Part shown: piece after piece, positions 46,114-55,319 of the stretch | Layout of the letters: each line of letters begins with the position of its first letter | How positions within the stretch are numbered: the stretch's first letter is position 1 | DNA from: 1-14-2-50-31-20 sp965370315 | Lineage (GTDB): Bacteria > Bacteroidota > Ignavibacteria > Ignavibacteriales > Melioribacteraceae | Assembly (NCBI GenBank): GCA_965370315.1 | Contig: CBDUTO010000005.1 | Location: forward strand, 8,481-72,480 | Length of the DNA: 64,000 bases | Reading direction: 5' to 3' | Notes under the pieces: model-generated | What the model was told of the DNA's origin: nothing | Databases searched by the model: none | The model's input: only the letters and a program-made list of their open reading frames with translations | Program-made: the position numbers and the translations under genes

Positions 46114-47196
46114 TCACTTCTGAGCTCGAGCAATATTTAACATAGCTGCAACAAAAAATATAATATTAGCTAACCAACCAGTGAGGATAGGGGACATCAC
46201 TCCGTTTTTTCCAAAAGCTTGACTAATGCTCATAAATACTAAATATGAAAAAGTAATAACAAGATTAATTCCAAATTGTAGTGCAAGTCCACCTTTGCGT
46301 TTATTTGTAGAGAGTGGCAATCCGAATAGGACAGTAATAATAGAGGCAAAGGCAAAAGCAATTCTTGAGTGATATTCAATCTGAACGCGCTTCGGATTAT
46401 TTCCAGCGACGAGCATTTCGTCTGCAAGTTCATCAAGTTCAGAGAGTGTCATCTCTTCATTTTTTGTTTGTTTTTTAAGTACATCCTTTGGAAGAAAATG
46501 AAGATTATCAATCTCTAATTTACTAAATATTTGTTGCGTTTCAGATATATCAGAAAAATCTCTTTTCACACCTTCAATTAAATTCCAACTAGCAGAGGTT
46601 GTATCATACTTCATTTTTTTTGCATCAATTCTGCTAATCATTTTAGTAATATTATTCGGATCGAAATCTTGTATACTTATAATTCGTGCTTGATTGTTTG
46701 ATACATTGTAAGAGGAAATTGTAACAATTCTAGTTTTAGTATCTTGAAAAAATATATTGTGCCCACTCCTTATTTTACCAAATCCCCAGTATTCTCGTTC
46801 AATACCAACTTTAACTTTATTTGCGAGAGGGGAAATATAACCTCCAAAATAGATAGAAAATAAAGAAATTAACACAGTAGTTATAATGAATGGAGCCATA
46901 TATCTATAAAGACTCATTCCACTTGCTTTTAAAGCTGTTACTTCATTTAAATCAGAAAGCTTTCCCGTTACAAAAAGCGCAGCAAGTAATACTGCTATAG
47001 GTGTCATGTAGCGAATCATCTGAGGTAGAAATACACTATAATATTTTAGAATTATAATTAGAGGAACATCATTTTCTATAAACTCATCTAGATGCTCCAT
47101 TAAATCAACAACTAGAAAAATTGCTAAAAAAGTTAATAACGCAAATATAGTTGTTAGAAGAAATTGTTTAATTAGATATCTATCAATTATCAGCAT
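46114..47196 (-). CDS. lptG: LPS export permease, LptG-like (YjgP/YjgQ family)
   Basis: The product is 360 aa from the ATG at 47196, chosen because TAAGGGG lies just upstream; an in-frame ATG at 47214 would add six residues. The N-terminus 'IIDRYLIKQFLLTTIFALLT' and 'VVDLMEHLDEFIEN' are typical of LptG. Three helices follow a periplasmic jellyroll-like region (about 130-255). LptF/LptG form the transmembrane part of the ABC transporter that extracts lipopolysaccharide from the inner membrane. It overlaps the preceding LptF-like gene by 14 nt. The ATPase LptB is not in this window. Confidence 0.85.
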   Translation of the reverse strand: MLIIDRYLIKQFLLTTIFALLTFLAIFLVVDLMEHLDEFIENDVPLIIILKYYSVFLPQMIRYMTPIAVLLAALFVTGKLSDLNEVTALKASGMSLYRYMAPFIITTVLISLFSIYFGGYISPLANKVKVGIEREYWGFGKIRSGHNIFFQDTKTRIVTISSYNVSNNQARIISIQDFDPNNITKMISRIDAKKMKYDTTSASWNLIEGVKRDFSDISETQQIFSKLEIDNLHFLPKDVLKKQTKNEEMTLSELDELADEMLVAGNNPKRVQIEYHSRIAFAFASIITVLFGLPLSTNKRKGGLALQFGINLVITFSYLVFMSISQAFGKNGVMSPILTGWLANIIFFVAAMLNIARAQK

Positions 47197-48577
47197 AATT
47201 CCCCTTATTTCCACTTTGCTTAATAACCGATTCAGTTTTATATTTTTTTGGAATTAAAACTGTGAGGAAATCAAAACTAATTGTTACTTTTTCTTTAGCA
47301 CTTTTAATTGTTAAATAAACTCCTAGAACTAGAAGAACCACATTTGCACTCCACATTCCCCAAAATGCAGAAAGAAGTTCACGATCAGCAAGCTTTTCAC
47401 CTCCCATTAGAAATGCCCAATACATTAAAAAGAATATTAGGCTAATTCCAGCAGCTGTTCCTAAACCACCTTTTCTGGTCATAGTTCCTAATGGCGCACC
47501 TACTAAAATAAATAATATGCATGCAATAGGAATTGAATATTTTTTATGTATTTCCACTAAATATTTACTAATACTTTTGGAATTACTGCGTAACCTACTA
47601 TTACTTGAACGAATGCTTCCTCTTGCAGTTTTAACTTTATCACCAACTCGCAAGTAAATGTATTTATCCGATTTCCTGTAGCTCACGTCTCTAGAAGGAT
47701 TAGTATTTGGTAAAAAATAGTTGGCTAATTTCTCATCCTTTTCAGATTGAAACCGTTCTTTAATAACGTTTAAACTATCCACTCGTTCTAGCATAGCATA
47801 AGCACTTAATTCTCTATCACCTCTATGTAAATTTTTTCCCTCAGTTTGATTAAAAGAAAAAATATCTGCATCCATTACAATCTTGTGGCGTTCAAAAATC
47901 AATTTTCTATAAGTTTTAAAATCATAATTATTTGATGTATGAACTTCTCCATCATACAAGTCTAATACTAAATTTGCCATATTTTTGGAAAAATACAATT
48001 CACCTCGTTTTGCAGTTACAACATTTATATTTTTTGGGTCTGATTTGTCATAGATTGTTAAATCACGAAGTTCATTTGTTTTTCTATCAATTTCTCTTGC
48101 GAGAATGGACTTGTTTGGGATATCTTGAGAGAATACACCAGGTACTAGTGAAAGTGTTGGTTTCTTACGAGAGATATCATCTCTTAAAATACGAGCAGCA
48201 TGGTTGGCATCTGGATAGACATGGTTGTTAAAGAGTATTAATAAGCCAGCAATAATAATGCTACCTACAATGGGAGGTATTAGCATTTTATATAAACTCA
48301 TTCCAGAAGCTTTTAAAACAGCAATTTCGTTATTCTGTGCTAGTGAGCCAAATGCCATTAGCGTAGAGATTAATACAGACATGGGAATTACAAGTATTAG
48401 CATCCAAGCTAAATTATAAGTAACTAACTGAATTATCACCCATGAGCTTAAACCTTTTCCAATCAATTTATCAGCAAACTTCATAAAAAATTGAAGTAAG
48501 AAAACAGACATCAAAGTAAAAACTGAGAAGATGAATGGTCCGATATGAGCTTTTAATATATATTTATAAATTAGCAC
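47183..48577 (-). CDS. lptF: LPS export permease, LptF-like (YjgP/YjgQ family)
   Basis: The 464-aa product begins 'LIYKYILKAHIGPFIFSVFT', the YjgP/YjgQ start. The conserved segment 'NNEIAVLKASGMSLYKMLIP' sits between helices 3 and 4. A large periplasmic domain (about 125-330) follows, then three C-terminal helices ('IPIACILFILVGAPLGTMTR...'). At 464 residues it is longer than E. coli LptF, from extra periplasmic and C-terminal sequence. It is the first gene of the minus-strand pair and its end overlaps lptG. F versus G assignment rests on gene order and N-terminal sequence. Confidence 0.83.
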   Translation of the reverse strand: MLIYKYILKAHIGPFIFSVFTLMSVFLLQFFMKFADKLIGKGLSSWVIIQLVTYNLAWMLILVIPMSVLISTLMAFGSLAQNNEIAVLKASGMSLYKMLIPPIVGSIIIAGLLILFNNHVYPDANHAARILRDDISRKKPTLSLVPGVFSQDIPNKSILAREIDRKTNELRDLTIYDKSDPKNINVVTAKRGELYFSKNMANLVLDLYDGEVHTSNNYDFKTYRKLIFERHKIVMDADIFSFNQTEGKNLHRGDRELSAYAMLERVDSLNVIKERFQSEKDEKLANYFLPNTNPSRDVSYRKSDKYIYLRVGDKVKTARGSIRSSNSRLRSNSKSISKYLVEIHKKYSIPIACILFILVGAPLGTMTRKGGLGTAAGISLIFFLMYWAFLMGGEKLADRELLSAFWGMWSANVVLLVLGVYLTIKSAKEKVTISFDFLTVLIPKKYKTESVIKQSGNKGNYADN

Positions 48578-48710
48578 TTATTAAAATACTCTCTAGAGTT
48601 GGTGAATAATAATTAACTTACAAAAATAGTAAAACTGAACTATAAATTGGAGTAAATTAACAACTCTCATCATTTTTATCTCAGAGATAATTTGCAATTT
48701 ATTTATATTT

Positions 48711-48807
48711 AGGGGGTGGAATAATTAATTCATTTCTAGATTGTTAATTAGTTTTTATTATTGATTATATATCCTAAGATTTGCTTGGTTATTATATTCC
48801 ACCCCCT
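48711..48807. promoter_or_regulatory. 13-bp inverted repeat in the lptF-pta divergent promoter region
   Basis: AGGGGGTGGAATA (48711-48723) and its exact complement TATTCCACCCCCT (48795-48807) flank 71 nt of AT-rich sequence. G5/C5 runs are rare in this genome. It lies between the divergent lptF and pta starts; the right arm ends 37 nt before the pta ATG. It could be a paired operator for one regulator or a large stem-loop in the pta leader. Confidence 0.6.
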
Positions 48808-48844
48808 TACAAACTTAAAATTAAAATTCTATAATGAGGAAGAA

Positions 48845-49828
48845 ATGAGTGATATTAAGCTATTGAATGAGATGAATGCGAAGGCAAAGTTACGAATGCG
48901 CACTATTGTTTTACCAGAATCTCACGATGAAAGAGTATTAAAAGCTGCTGAAATTTTAACAAAAGATAATTTGGTTAAAGTAATTACAATTGGAAATGAA
49001 GAAGAAATTAATAAAAGTGCATCAGAACTTGGAGTTGATTTAAGTGGTATAGAAATTGTTGATCCAGAAACCTCTGATTTAACTCCAGGCTTTGCTGAAA
49101 CTTTTTATCAAGCTAGAAAGCATAAAGGAATTACACTTGAAGATGCTAACCAAATAATGAAAAAGGACTTATTTTTCGGTTCAATGATAGTAGGTGAGGG
49201 TAAAGCAGATGGTTCTGTTGCTGGCTCTACTGCTTCAACTGGTGATGTTTTGAAAGCTGCCTTTCAATGTGTTGGAATGCCAAAGGGAATATCTATTGTA
49301 TCAAGTCTCTTTCTAATGATTTTTCCAGATAAAACGTACAGTTATGCTGATTGTGCTGTAGTTCCAAATCCAGACGCAGCTCAGCTTGCGGATATTGCAA
49401 TTTCAACAGCAGATAATCATAAAAAATTAACTGGTGAAGAACCAAATGTTGCAATGTTATCGTTCTCAACAATGGGAAGTGCAAAACACGAGGATGCTGA
49501 TAAAGTTATTGAAGCAACAAGAATTGCAAAAGAGAAACGCCCTGATCTTAACATTGATGGGGAAATGCAATTTGATGCAGCAACAATTGTATCAATTGGT
49601 AAGAGAAAAGCTCCAAATAGTAGAGTGGCTGGAAGAGCTAATGTTTTAGTATTTCCAACTTTGGAAGCAGGTAATATTGGATACAAAATTGCACAACGCC
49701 TTGGTGGAGCTGAAGCTGTTGGCCCAGTAGTACAAGGTCTGAAAAAACCGCTTTTTGATTTAAGTCGTGGATGCAGTGTTGATGATATAGTTAACACAAG
49801 TGTAATTGCTTCTCTAATGGCTGATTAG
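48845..49828 (+). CDS. pta: Phosphate acetyltransferase
   Basis: The product is 327 aa from the ATG at 48845, which has GAGGAAG upstream; an in-frame ATG at 48761 would add 28 unrelated residues and run through the inverted repeat. The family is PTA/PTB: 'RTIVLPESHDERVLKAAEIL' at the start, 'GSMIVGEGKADGSVAGSTAS' in the middle, and 'SRVAGRANVLVFPTLEAGNI', 'GYKIAQRLGGAEAVGPVVQG' near the end. It interconverts acetyl-CoA and acetyl phosphate. No acetate kinase gene is adjacent. Length fits the short (class I) form without DRTGG domain. Confidence 0.93.
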   Translation: MSDIKLLNEMNAKAKLRMRTIVLPESHDERVLKAAEILTKDNLVKVITIGNEEEINKSASELGVDLSGIEIVDPETSDLTPGFAETFYQARKHKGITLEDANQIMKKDLFFGSMIVGEGKADGSVAGSTASTGDVLKAAFQCVGMPKGISIVSSLFLMIFPDKTYSYADCAVVPNPDAAQLADIAISTADNHKKLTGEEPNVAMLSFSTMGSAKHEDADKVIEATRIAKEKRPDLNIDGEMQFDAATIVSIGKRKAPNSRVAGRANVLVFPTLEAGNIGYKIAQRLGGAEAVGPVVQGLKKPLFDLSRGCSVDDIVNTSVIASLMAD

Positions 49829-49854
49829 TAGATAATAATTATCGACAGAAATTG

Positions 49855-49889
49855 ACCTCTAAGAATGTAATATTCTTGGAGGTTTTTTT
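49855..49889 (+). terminator. Intrinsic terminator of pta
   Basis: ACCTCTAAGAAT (49855-49866) pairs with ATTCTTGGAGGT (49872-49883), one G-U, loop GTAAT, followed by a run of T's. Confidence 0.9.
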
Positions 49890-49936
49890 ATATATTGTTC
49901 TATACTTATTATCGATTAAAAATAATAGGAGTTTTA

Positions 49937-50386
49937 ATGGAAATCGAATTTCTGGAACTTTCATATAAAATAGAGAAATTAAATAAATCGGATAAAGCAT
50001 CATGGGGAATTATGACTCCACAACATATGGTGGAGCATTTAATTTTAGCAGTTCGTTCGGGCAATGGTAATCTTGAAGTAGAGTGTTTCAATCCAGTAGA
50101 GAAACTTCCTATTTTGAAAAGATTTTTAATGAGTAGTAGAGATTTACCAAAAGGTTTTCAAAATCCACTTTTAAAAGAAGGATTGGAAGACTTGATATTT
50201 ACTTCATTAGCAGAAGCTAAAACAAATCTAAAAACCGAAATTGAATTACATTTTAGTTTTTATCAAAAAAATCCTAAGAATAGTGTTGTAAATGCAACAT
50301 TTGGAGAATTAAACTTTGCAGAATGGAATCAATTCCATAAAAAGCACTTTGAGCATCATTTGAAACAATTCAAACTAATTGACTAG
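49937..50386 (+). CDS. DUF1569/DinB-like small protein
   Basis: The product is 149 aa, starting at the ATG at 49937, with AGGAG 5 nt upstream; an earlier ATG at 49895 lacks a ribosome site and adds a hydrophobic run. The motif 'WGIMTPQHMVEHLILAVRSG' and 'WNQFHKKHFEHHLKQFKL' are typical of the DUF1569/DinB four-helix bundle group, where three histidines often bind a metal (here H near 24, 28 and 142). Activity is unknown in this subgroup. It follows the pta terminator, so it is transcribed separately. Confidence 0.7.
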   Translation: MEIEFLELSYKIEKLNKSDKASWGIMTPQHMVEHLILAVRSGNGNLEVECFNPVEKLPILKRFLMSSRDLPKGFQNPLLKEGLEDLIFTSLAEAKTNLKTEIELHFSFYQKNPKNSVVNATFGELNFAEWNQFHKKHFEHHLKQFKLID

Positions 50387-50431
50387 TTTGTTCTACTTTT
50401 CTATAATCATGAATAATCAATTTTTAGATTA

Positions 50432-51328
50432 TTATTTAAAACTCAGTTTTGAAACACGAATGATTGAATAAATTAGTAAAATTGTTCCAATCCATTGGAG
50501 CCAATCGAGCATATTGTCGTGTAGAAAATACTCTAATAAGATTGCAGTAAGGGGAAATGAAAGTTCAGCAATTGTTGCAACTGATGCAGAAATTCTTTTA
50601 AGTCCATAGTAGTACAAGAAAATTGCAAGTCCACCAGATGTAAAAGCAATAATTCCAAAAATCATCCATTGTAATTCAGTTACTTCTTTAACAGTTGAAA
50701 AGTCACCAACAATTAGAACAACAATAAACATAATAATTGCAGTTGCTACAAATCGTAAATATGTACCAACTTCGTATGTAATATTTTTTAATGCTCGTTT
50801 ACTCAGAACTGTAGAGAATCCAAAACTAAATGCAGCGAGAAGTGCAAATAATGCTGCAACAACAGTATGGTCGCCAGTATCTAGATCCGGAATACTTAAA
50901 CCAAAAGTCATTAAGATAGCACCGAGAATTGAGAGTGCGGCCCATTTAAGAAAATCTTGTGGCAGCTTTTCCTTTAATAACATAGATGCTAATACTAATG
51001 CAAATACTGGTTGGAGTTTTTGCATTAAAACAACAACAGAAAGGTTTACATAATCAACATAAAATAGAGCTTTTGTAATTGCCATTGTTCCAATAGCACC
51101 ACCAAATATTGCTACACCCAAAAAAGAAAGGATATCTTTTGTTTTTAGATTTTTTAAATCTGTATATTTTTTAAATAATATAGGAGTTATTAAAGTCGCA
51201 ACAATAATGCTTTCCAAAAAGACAACAAATGGCACTGGTAGTGTGTATAAATGAGGGCGAAGTAAAATAGAATCGATACCCCAAAAAGATGCTGCAATTA
51301 TTACAAATAAAGGTGCAAACCTATTCAT
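50432..51328 (-). CDS. EamA-family (DMT superfamily) transporter
   Basis: The 298-aa product has ten membrane helices in two EamA repeats. The first contains 'LKTKDILSFLGVAIFGGAIG' and the second 'SFGFSTVLSKRALKNITYEV' and 'FTSGGLAIFLYYYGLKRISA'. The end 'EYFLHDNMLDWLQWIGTILL' is a standard final-helix pair. Family members export amino acids, nucleotides or other small metabolites; the substrate cannot be inferred. It is monocistronic on the minus strand, divergent from the Crp/Fnr gene. Confidence 0.85.
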   Translation of the reverse strand: MNRFAPLFVIIAASFWGIDSILLRPHLYTLPVPFVVFLESIIVATLITPILFKKYTDLKNLKTKDILSFLGVAIFGGAIGTMAITKALFYVDYVNLSVVVLMQKLQPVFALVLASMLLKEKLPQDFLKWAALSILGAILMTFGLSIPDLDTGDHTVVAALFALLAAFSFGFSTVLSKRALKNITYEVGTYLRFVATAIIMFIVVLIVGDFSTVKEVTELQWMIFGIIAFTSGGLAIFLYYYGLKRISASVATIAELSFPLTAILLEYFLHDNMLDWLQWIGTILLIYSIIRVSKLSFK

Positions 51329-51577
51329 TAAATTATATCACTTTCTTAAAATATTTTATTAAAACAAAAAGCAAATATAGTAAAATCATTTTGCATTTCT
51401 ATAAAAGAAAAAATGAGCCGGGAGGATTTTTCCGCACAATGAATTAACTTTATGCCTTGATCAATTGCAGTTTAGTGTTTTTAACAATTTTTCTAGGGAA
51501 CTCATTTTGCTTAGAAAATGTAAAAATATTACTTATTTTATATTCATAAAATCAAATTCAATTGGAGTGTTACTAAG

Positions 51578-52264
51578 ATGTCAGAACAATCAAAGCTTTG
51601 GTATTTAGAGAATTTCAACATGTTTGAAATGATGAATAAGCCAGAAATGATGGAGCTAGATTCAATAACTTCAATGCAGACTATTAAAAAATCTCAACCA
51701 ATTTATTTTGCAGAGGATTCATCAAACTCTATTTTTTTTCTAAAGAAAGGAAGAGTTAAGCTAACCAGAATGTCGCCAGAGGGAAAAGAACTAATTGTTG
51801 CACTAATAAATCCTGGTGATGTTTTTGGTGAGATGTCAATTTTAGATGTTGGTGAAAGAACTGATTTTGCTACAACAATGGATGAATCTTTGATATGCGC
51901 AATTAGTAAAAATGATTTCAAAAAATTTGTTAAAAAAAATCCAAAGCTTAATTTGGAAATCACGAAACTCATTGGCTTCAGAATGCGGAAATATAGCGAG
52001 CGCATTGAGGAGCTAGTTTTTAAAGATGCAGAGCAAAGAGTTGTTTCATTTATATATAATTTAGCAACTGAACAAGGGAAACGAATTGGAGATGAAATAT
52101 TCTTGAAACCATTTTTAACTCATCAGAATATTGCAGAACTAACTGCATGTACTCGACAAACTGTTAACTCAATTTTAACTGATTTAAGAGAGCAGGGGAT
52201 AATTGATTTTGATAGAAAGAAATTGATAATTCATAAAGAATCGGAACTGAAAAAACTTAAGTAG
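51578..52264 (+). CDS. Crp/Fnr-family transcriptional regulator
   Basis: The 228-aa product has an N-terminal cyclic-nucleotide-binding-type beta barrel (about 25-145, 'INPGDVFGEMSILDVGERTD') and a C-terminal winged helix-turn-helix ('THQNIAELTACTRQTVNSIL'). The PBC-like loop reads 'GEMSILDVGERTDFATT'. It lacks the exact 'GExxL..xxRxA' phosphate cassette of E. coli CRP, so cAMP binding is uncertain. There is no N-terminal cysteine cluster, which argues against an Fe-S Fnr. Targets are unknown. A small thioredoxin-like gene follows 77 nt downstream. Confidence 0.88.
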   Translation: MSEQSKLWYLENFNMFEMMNKPEMMELDSITSMQTIKKSQPIYFAEDSSNSIFFLKKGRVKLTRMSPEGKELIVALINPGDVFGEMSILDVGERTDFATTMDESLICAISKNDFKKFVKKNPKLNLEITKLIGFRMRKYSERIEELVFKDAEQRVVSFIYNLATEQGKRIGDEIFLKPFLTHQNIAELTACTRQTVNSILTDLREQGIIDFDRKKLIIHKESELKKLK

Positions 52265-52341
52265 TTTATGTCAGGAGTACGACAGTAAATATCATGAAGC
52301 ACTAATAACTTACTACTAGAAATAATAACTATTGGTGATGA

Positions 52342-52575
52342 ATGAAATTTGATTTAGTAGTAACAGAAAACTGTAGTGCATGTCGGCGGATGGAGGAACT
52401 TTTGAAAGAATATTTAATTGATAAGAAATCGATTCGTTTTAACATATCACTCCAGCGTAACTTCAAAAAAAATATTGCAATTGTTCCAGCACTTTTAGTT
52501 GAAGGAAAACTATTTGCCTATGGCGAGATTGATATACAAAAACTCGATGATAAAATAGAAGGTTTGTTAAATTAA
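52342..52575 (+). CDS. Small thioredoxin/glutaredoxin-like protein
   Basis: The 77-aa product has the thioredoxin-fold active-site motif C-S-A-C (C11-C14) right after the first beta strand ('FDLVVTENCSACRRMEELLK'), and a cis-Pro-type segment 'AIVPALLVEGKLFAYGE'. This matches minimal thioredoxin_3 or glutaredoxin-like domains. No signal peptide, so a cytoplasmic thiol-disulfide role is likely. Its 3' end overlaps the convergent amidase gene by 9 nt. Confidence 0.8.
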   Translation: MKFDLVVTENCSACRRMEELLKEYLIDKKSIRFNISLQRNFKKNIAIVPALLVEGKLFAYGEIDIQKLDDKIEGLLN

Positions 52576-53337
52576 TTTTATATCATCTAGAAAGGGGAAT
52601 TTAGTTCTCGTTTCATTTCCTATCTCAGAATCCACTTCAACAATTAGGATTGACTCTGTTTTATTTGAACCAAGCACATTTCCCATTGGGTCAAGTATTG
52701 CACTATTACCTGGATACTCCAAATAAGGGTCTTGCCCAATTCTGTTCACTCCAAGCATGTAACTTTGGTTTTCTATTGCTCTTGCTTGTAATAGTAAATT
52801 CCAATGGTTAATTCTGGCAATTGGCCAATTTGCAATGTTCACAAGTACATCAACTTTCTGTTTACCATAGGCTCTATATAGTTCTGGAAATCTTAAATCG
52901 TAACAGACTGAGAGTCCAAAAGTAATTTTATTAATACTTGTTACAAATGGGTTCTTTCCGGCAGAATAATTTTGATTCTCTTTAGCAAAACTGAATGGAT
53001 GAATTTTTCTATATATTCCTCGTATTAAACTTTTCTCATCAAAGTGGATTAGAGAATTAAAAAGCTTTTTATCATCACGCTCAATAATTCCAGCAAAGAT
53101 ATTTGTTTTTAATCTACGAGCTAGTTGCATAAAATATAGAAAGGATACACCATCCATCTCTTCGGCAAATTTTTCTGAATTGATTGTAAATCCAGTGAGC
53201 GACATCTCTGGAAATATCATAAGTGATACATCTGTTAAATCACTTTGTTCAATTAGAGATTCAATAACTTCAATTGTCCTCTCGGGGTCTTCCCAAATTG
53301 GTGAATACTGCACCAATGCTATTTTTATTTTACTCAT
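52567..53337 (-). CDS. Carbon-nitrogen hydrolase (nitrilase superfamily, omega-amidase-like)
   Basis: The 256-aa product has the nitrilase triad: E44 in 'MIFPEMSLTG', K111 in 'IYRKIHPFSFAKE' and C145 in 'GLSVCYDLRFPELYR'. The 'PFSFAKEN...AG' context and the length are those of YafV/NIT2-type omega-amidases. These hydrolyse alpha-ketoglutaramate or related omega-amides in metabolite repair. It is a single minus-strand gene whose end overlaps the thioredoxin-like gene. Other amidase substrates remain possible. Confidence 0.87.
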   Translation of the reverse strand: MSKIKIALVQYSPIWEDPERTIEVIESLIEQSDLTDVSLMIFPEMSLTGFTINSEKFAEEMDGVSFLYFMQLARRLKTNIFAGIIERDDKKLFNSLIHFDEKSLIRGIYRKIHPFSFAKENQNYSAGKNPFVTSINKITFGLSVCYDLRFPELYRAYGKQKVDVLVNIANWPIARINHWNLLLQARAIENQSYMLGVNRIGQDPYLEYPGNSAILDPMGNVLGSNKTESILIVEVDSEIGNETRTKFPFLDDIKLI

Positions 53338-53451
53338 TTCTCAGTTGAATAATTATTAATAATTTCATTTAAAGATAATAATGATTGTTTAATTATTCAT
53401 ATTAAATATTTATCTTACGTTATTAAAACAATACTAATAATTGGAAAAATT

Positions 53452-55083
53452 ATGCTCAATTATGTTTGGCTTGGACTTATAATTCTTGGAATTGGAACTG
53501 CAATCACTACTGATATAATAGATCAGGCAGATAACAAGTTTCGCAATAGTGATCCACTTCCTATTGAAATTATTTTTGGTGATTCTACATCGCTGCACAG
53601 TGACGGGGCTTACGACGGTAAAATAAAAGTAAACTCGGATATTTATAATGAATTTTATGGCACTCTTCTCAATAGTGATGTAATTGTTAATACAAAAATT
53701 TCTGTAAATAGGGCTGAAGATAAAATTGGTATCTTCTTCAAAGTAGATGATAACTCACCAGAAATGTGGAAGTATATGGCAAAAGTTTCTGGTAAAGATG
53801 ATGATTTGATGGGGGTCTTTCAATTAAGAGAAACCATAGATGGCACATTAGTGAGTGGAGATTTAATACTTGAAGATATAGCATTTACTAAAATGAAGGA
53901 AGTAACGAACTCAGCTTTAGAATATGCAGGTATTGCAGTAAATATAGCTCTTGGTTTAATTGGTATTATGGCTCTTTGGCTTGGAGTTATGAAAGTAGCT
54001 GAGAATGCTGGATTGATTAAGATTATTGCAAATTCAGTAAGACCACTTACAAGATTTCTTTTCCCCGATGTTCCGCCTGACCACCCAGCAATGGGCTCAA
54101 TTATAATGAATATGGCAGCTAATATGCTTGGTCTGGGAAACGCTGCAACTCCATTTGGCTTGAAAGCTATGGAAGAATTACAGACTTTGAATAAAGATAA
54201 AAGCACTGCAACAAATGCTATGGTTACATTTCTTGCAGTTAATACTGCAGGACTTACATTAATTCCAGTAACAGCAATAGCAATTAGGGCTGCTGCAGGT
54301 AGTAGTAATCCAGCAATAATTATTGGAACCGCAATATTTGGCGCTATGTGTGCAACAACGGTAGGTATTACAGCAACAAAGATTATGGAGAAATTCCCAA
54401 TTAAAAAAGGGGAGTATGGGGCATGGCTTAAGTCTTATAAAAAAGGATTAATTGTTGTTGTTTCTCTTGTTGCATTAGTTACAATTCTTGCAATGACTGG
54501 AATGCTCTCAGCGATATTTTCAAATCTAACTTTCCTAAATCCAGATCTATTTAAAGGAATTATTAATGTAATTTCAATTATGGCAATTCCTGGACTGATA
54601 TTTATATTTATTGGCTATGGTGCAATTAAAAAAGTTAAAGTTTATGAAGTATTTGTTGAAGGTGCAAAAGAGGGCTTTGATGTTGCGGTCAGAATTATTC
54701 CATATCTAGTTGCAATGCTAGTTGCAATTGGAATTTTTAGAGCTGGTGGAGGTATGCAAATATTAATCACTGCTTTAGAACCAATCACAAGTCTTATTGG
54801 AATGCCTGCTGAAGCTTTGCCAATGGCTATTATGCGTCCACTTTCTGGTAGCGGTTCACTTGGAATTATGGCGGAGATAATTGCAACTCATGGTCCTGAT
54901 TCATTTATCGGCATTCTTGTCTCTACCTTTTTTGGAAGTACAGAAACTACATTCTATGTACTAGCAGTCTATTTCGGTTCAGTTAATATTAGAAACACAA
55001 GACATGCTCTCCCAGCTGGATTATTAGCTGATGTAGCTGGTATTCTCGGCGCAGTATTTATCGTTAAAATGTTATTTGGATAG
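53452..55083 (+). CDS. SpmA/SpmB-like nucleoside-recognition (Gate) domain membrane protein
   Basis: The 543-aa product begins with one membrane helix and a roughly 120-residue extracytoplasmic insert (about 25-150), then two Gate-domain halves. The SpmA-like half is about 155-320 ('FPDVPPDHPAMGSIIMNMAA', 'NMLGLGNAATPFGLKAMEEL') and the SpmB-like half about 370-543 ('IMRPLSGSGSLGIMAEI', 'FFGSTETTFYVLAVYFGSV'). Spore maturation proteins A and B are separate in Bacillus; fused forms are common in non-sporulating bacteria. The transported substrate is unproven. A strong terminator follows. Confidence 0.88.
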   Translation: MLNYVWLGLIILGIGTAITTDIIDQADNKFRNSDPLPIEIIFGDSTSLHSDGAYDGKIKVNSDIYNEFYGTLLNSDVIVNTKISVNRAEDKIGIFFKVDDNSPEMWKYMAKVSGKDDDLMGVFQLRETIDGTLVSGDLILEDIAFTKMKEVTNSALEYAGIAVNIALGLIGIMALWLGVMKVAENAGLIKIIANSVRPLTRFLFPDVPPDHPAMGSIIMNMAANMLGLGNAATPFGLKAMEELQTLNKDKSTATNAMVTFLAVNTAGLTLIPVTAIAIRAAAGSSNPAIIIGTAIFGAMCATTVGITATKIMEKFPIKKGEYGAWLKSYKKGLIVVVSLVALVTILAMTGMLSAIFSNLTFLNPDLFKGIINVISIMAIPGLIFIFIGYGAIKKVKVYEVFVEGAKEGFDVAVRIIPYLVAMLVAIGIFRAGGGMQILITALEPITSLIGMPAEALPMAIMRPLSGSGSLGIMAEIIATHGPDSFIGILVSTFFGSTETTFYVLAVYFGSVNIRNTRHALPAGLLADVAGILGAVFIVKMLFG

Positions 55084-55103
55084 TTTGTTATAGTTTTAAT
55101 AAT

Positions 55104-55151
55104 GACTCGAAATTATTTGTTTTCCGATAAATAATTTCGAGTCTATTTTTA
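55104..55151 (+). terminator. Intrinsic terminator after the SpmA/B-like gene
   Basis: GACTCGAAATTATTT (55104-55118) and AAATAATTTCGAGTC (55129-55143) form a perfect 15-bp stem with a 10-nt loop, followed by TATTTTTA. Confidence 0.92.
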
Positions 55152-55275
55152 GTTCTTAATCTTAATCCTTTCTTCCTTTTTCTATATTTGTATTTGACTT
55201 AACATTAGCCTTTAACCTAAAAATATCTATTATTTTAATTCACTTGTATTATTAATAATATTTTCTTAAAATAGC

Positions 55276-55293
55276 ACCATACAAATGTATGGT
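55276..55293. promoter_or_regulatory. Candidate LexA operator
   Basis: ACCATAC-AAAT-GTATGGT is a perfect 7-bp-arm palindrome that ends 26 nt before the lexA start codon, in the position expected for autoregulation. LexA boxes differ strongly between phyla, so assignment rests on symmetry and position only. Confidence 0.65.
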
Positions 55294-55319
55294 ATGTTTA
55301 ATAATAATTAGAGTAAGTA

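Noticed and set aside
51404..51510. Possible small RNA or hairpin upstream of the Crp/Fnr gene
   Set aside because: Only an 8-bp inverted pair (AAAATGAG/CTCATTTT) about 80 nt apart was found, too little to support an RNA gene.
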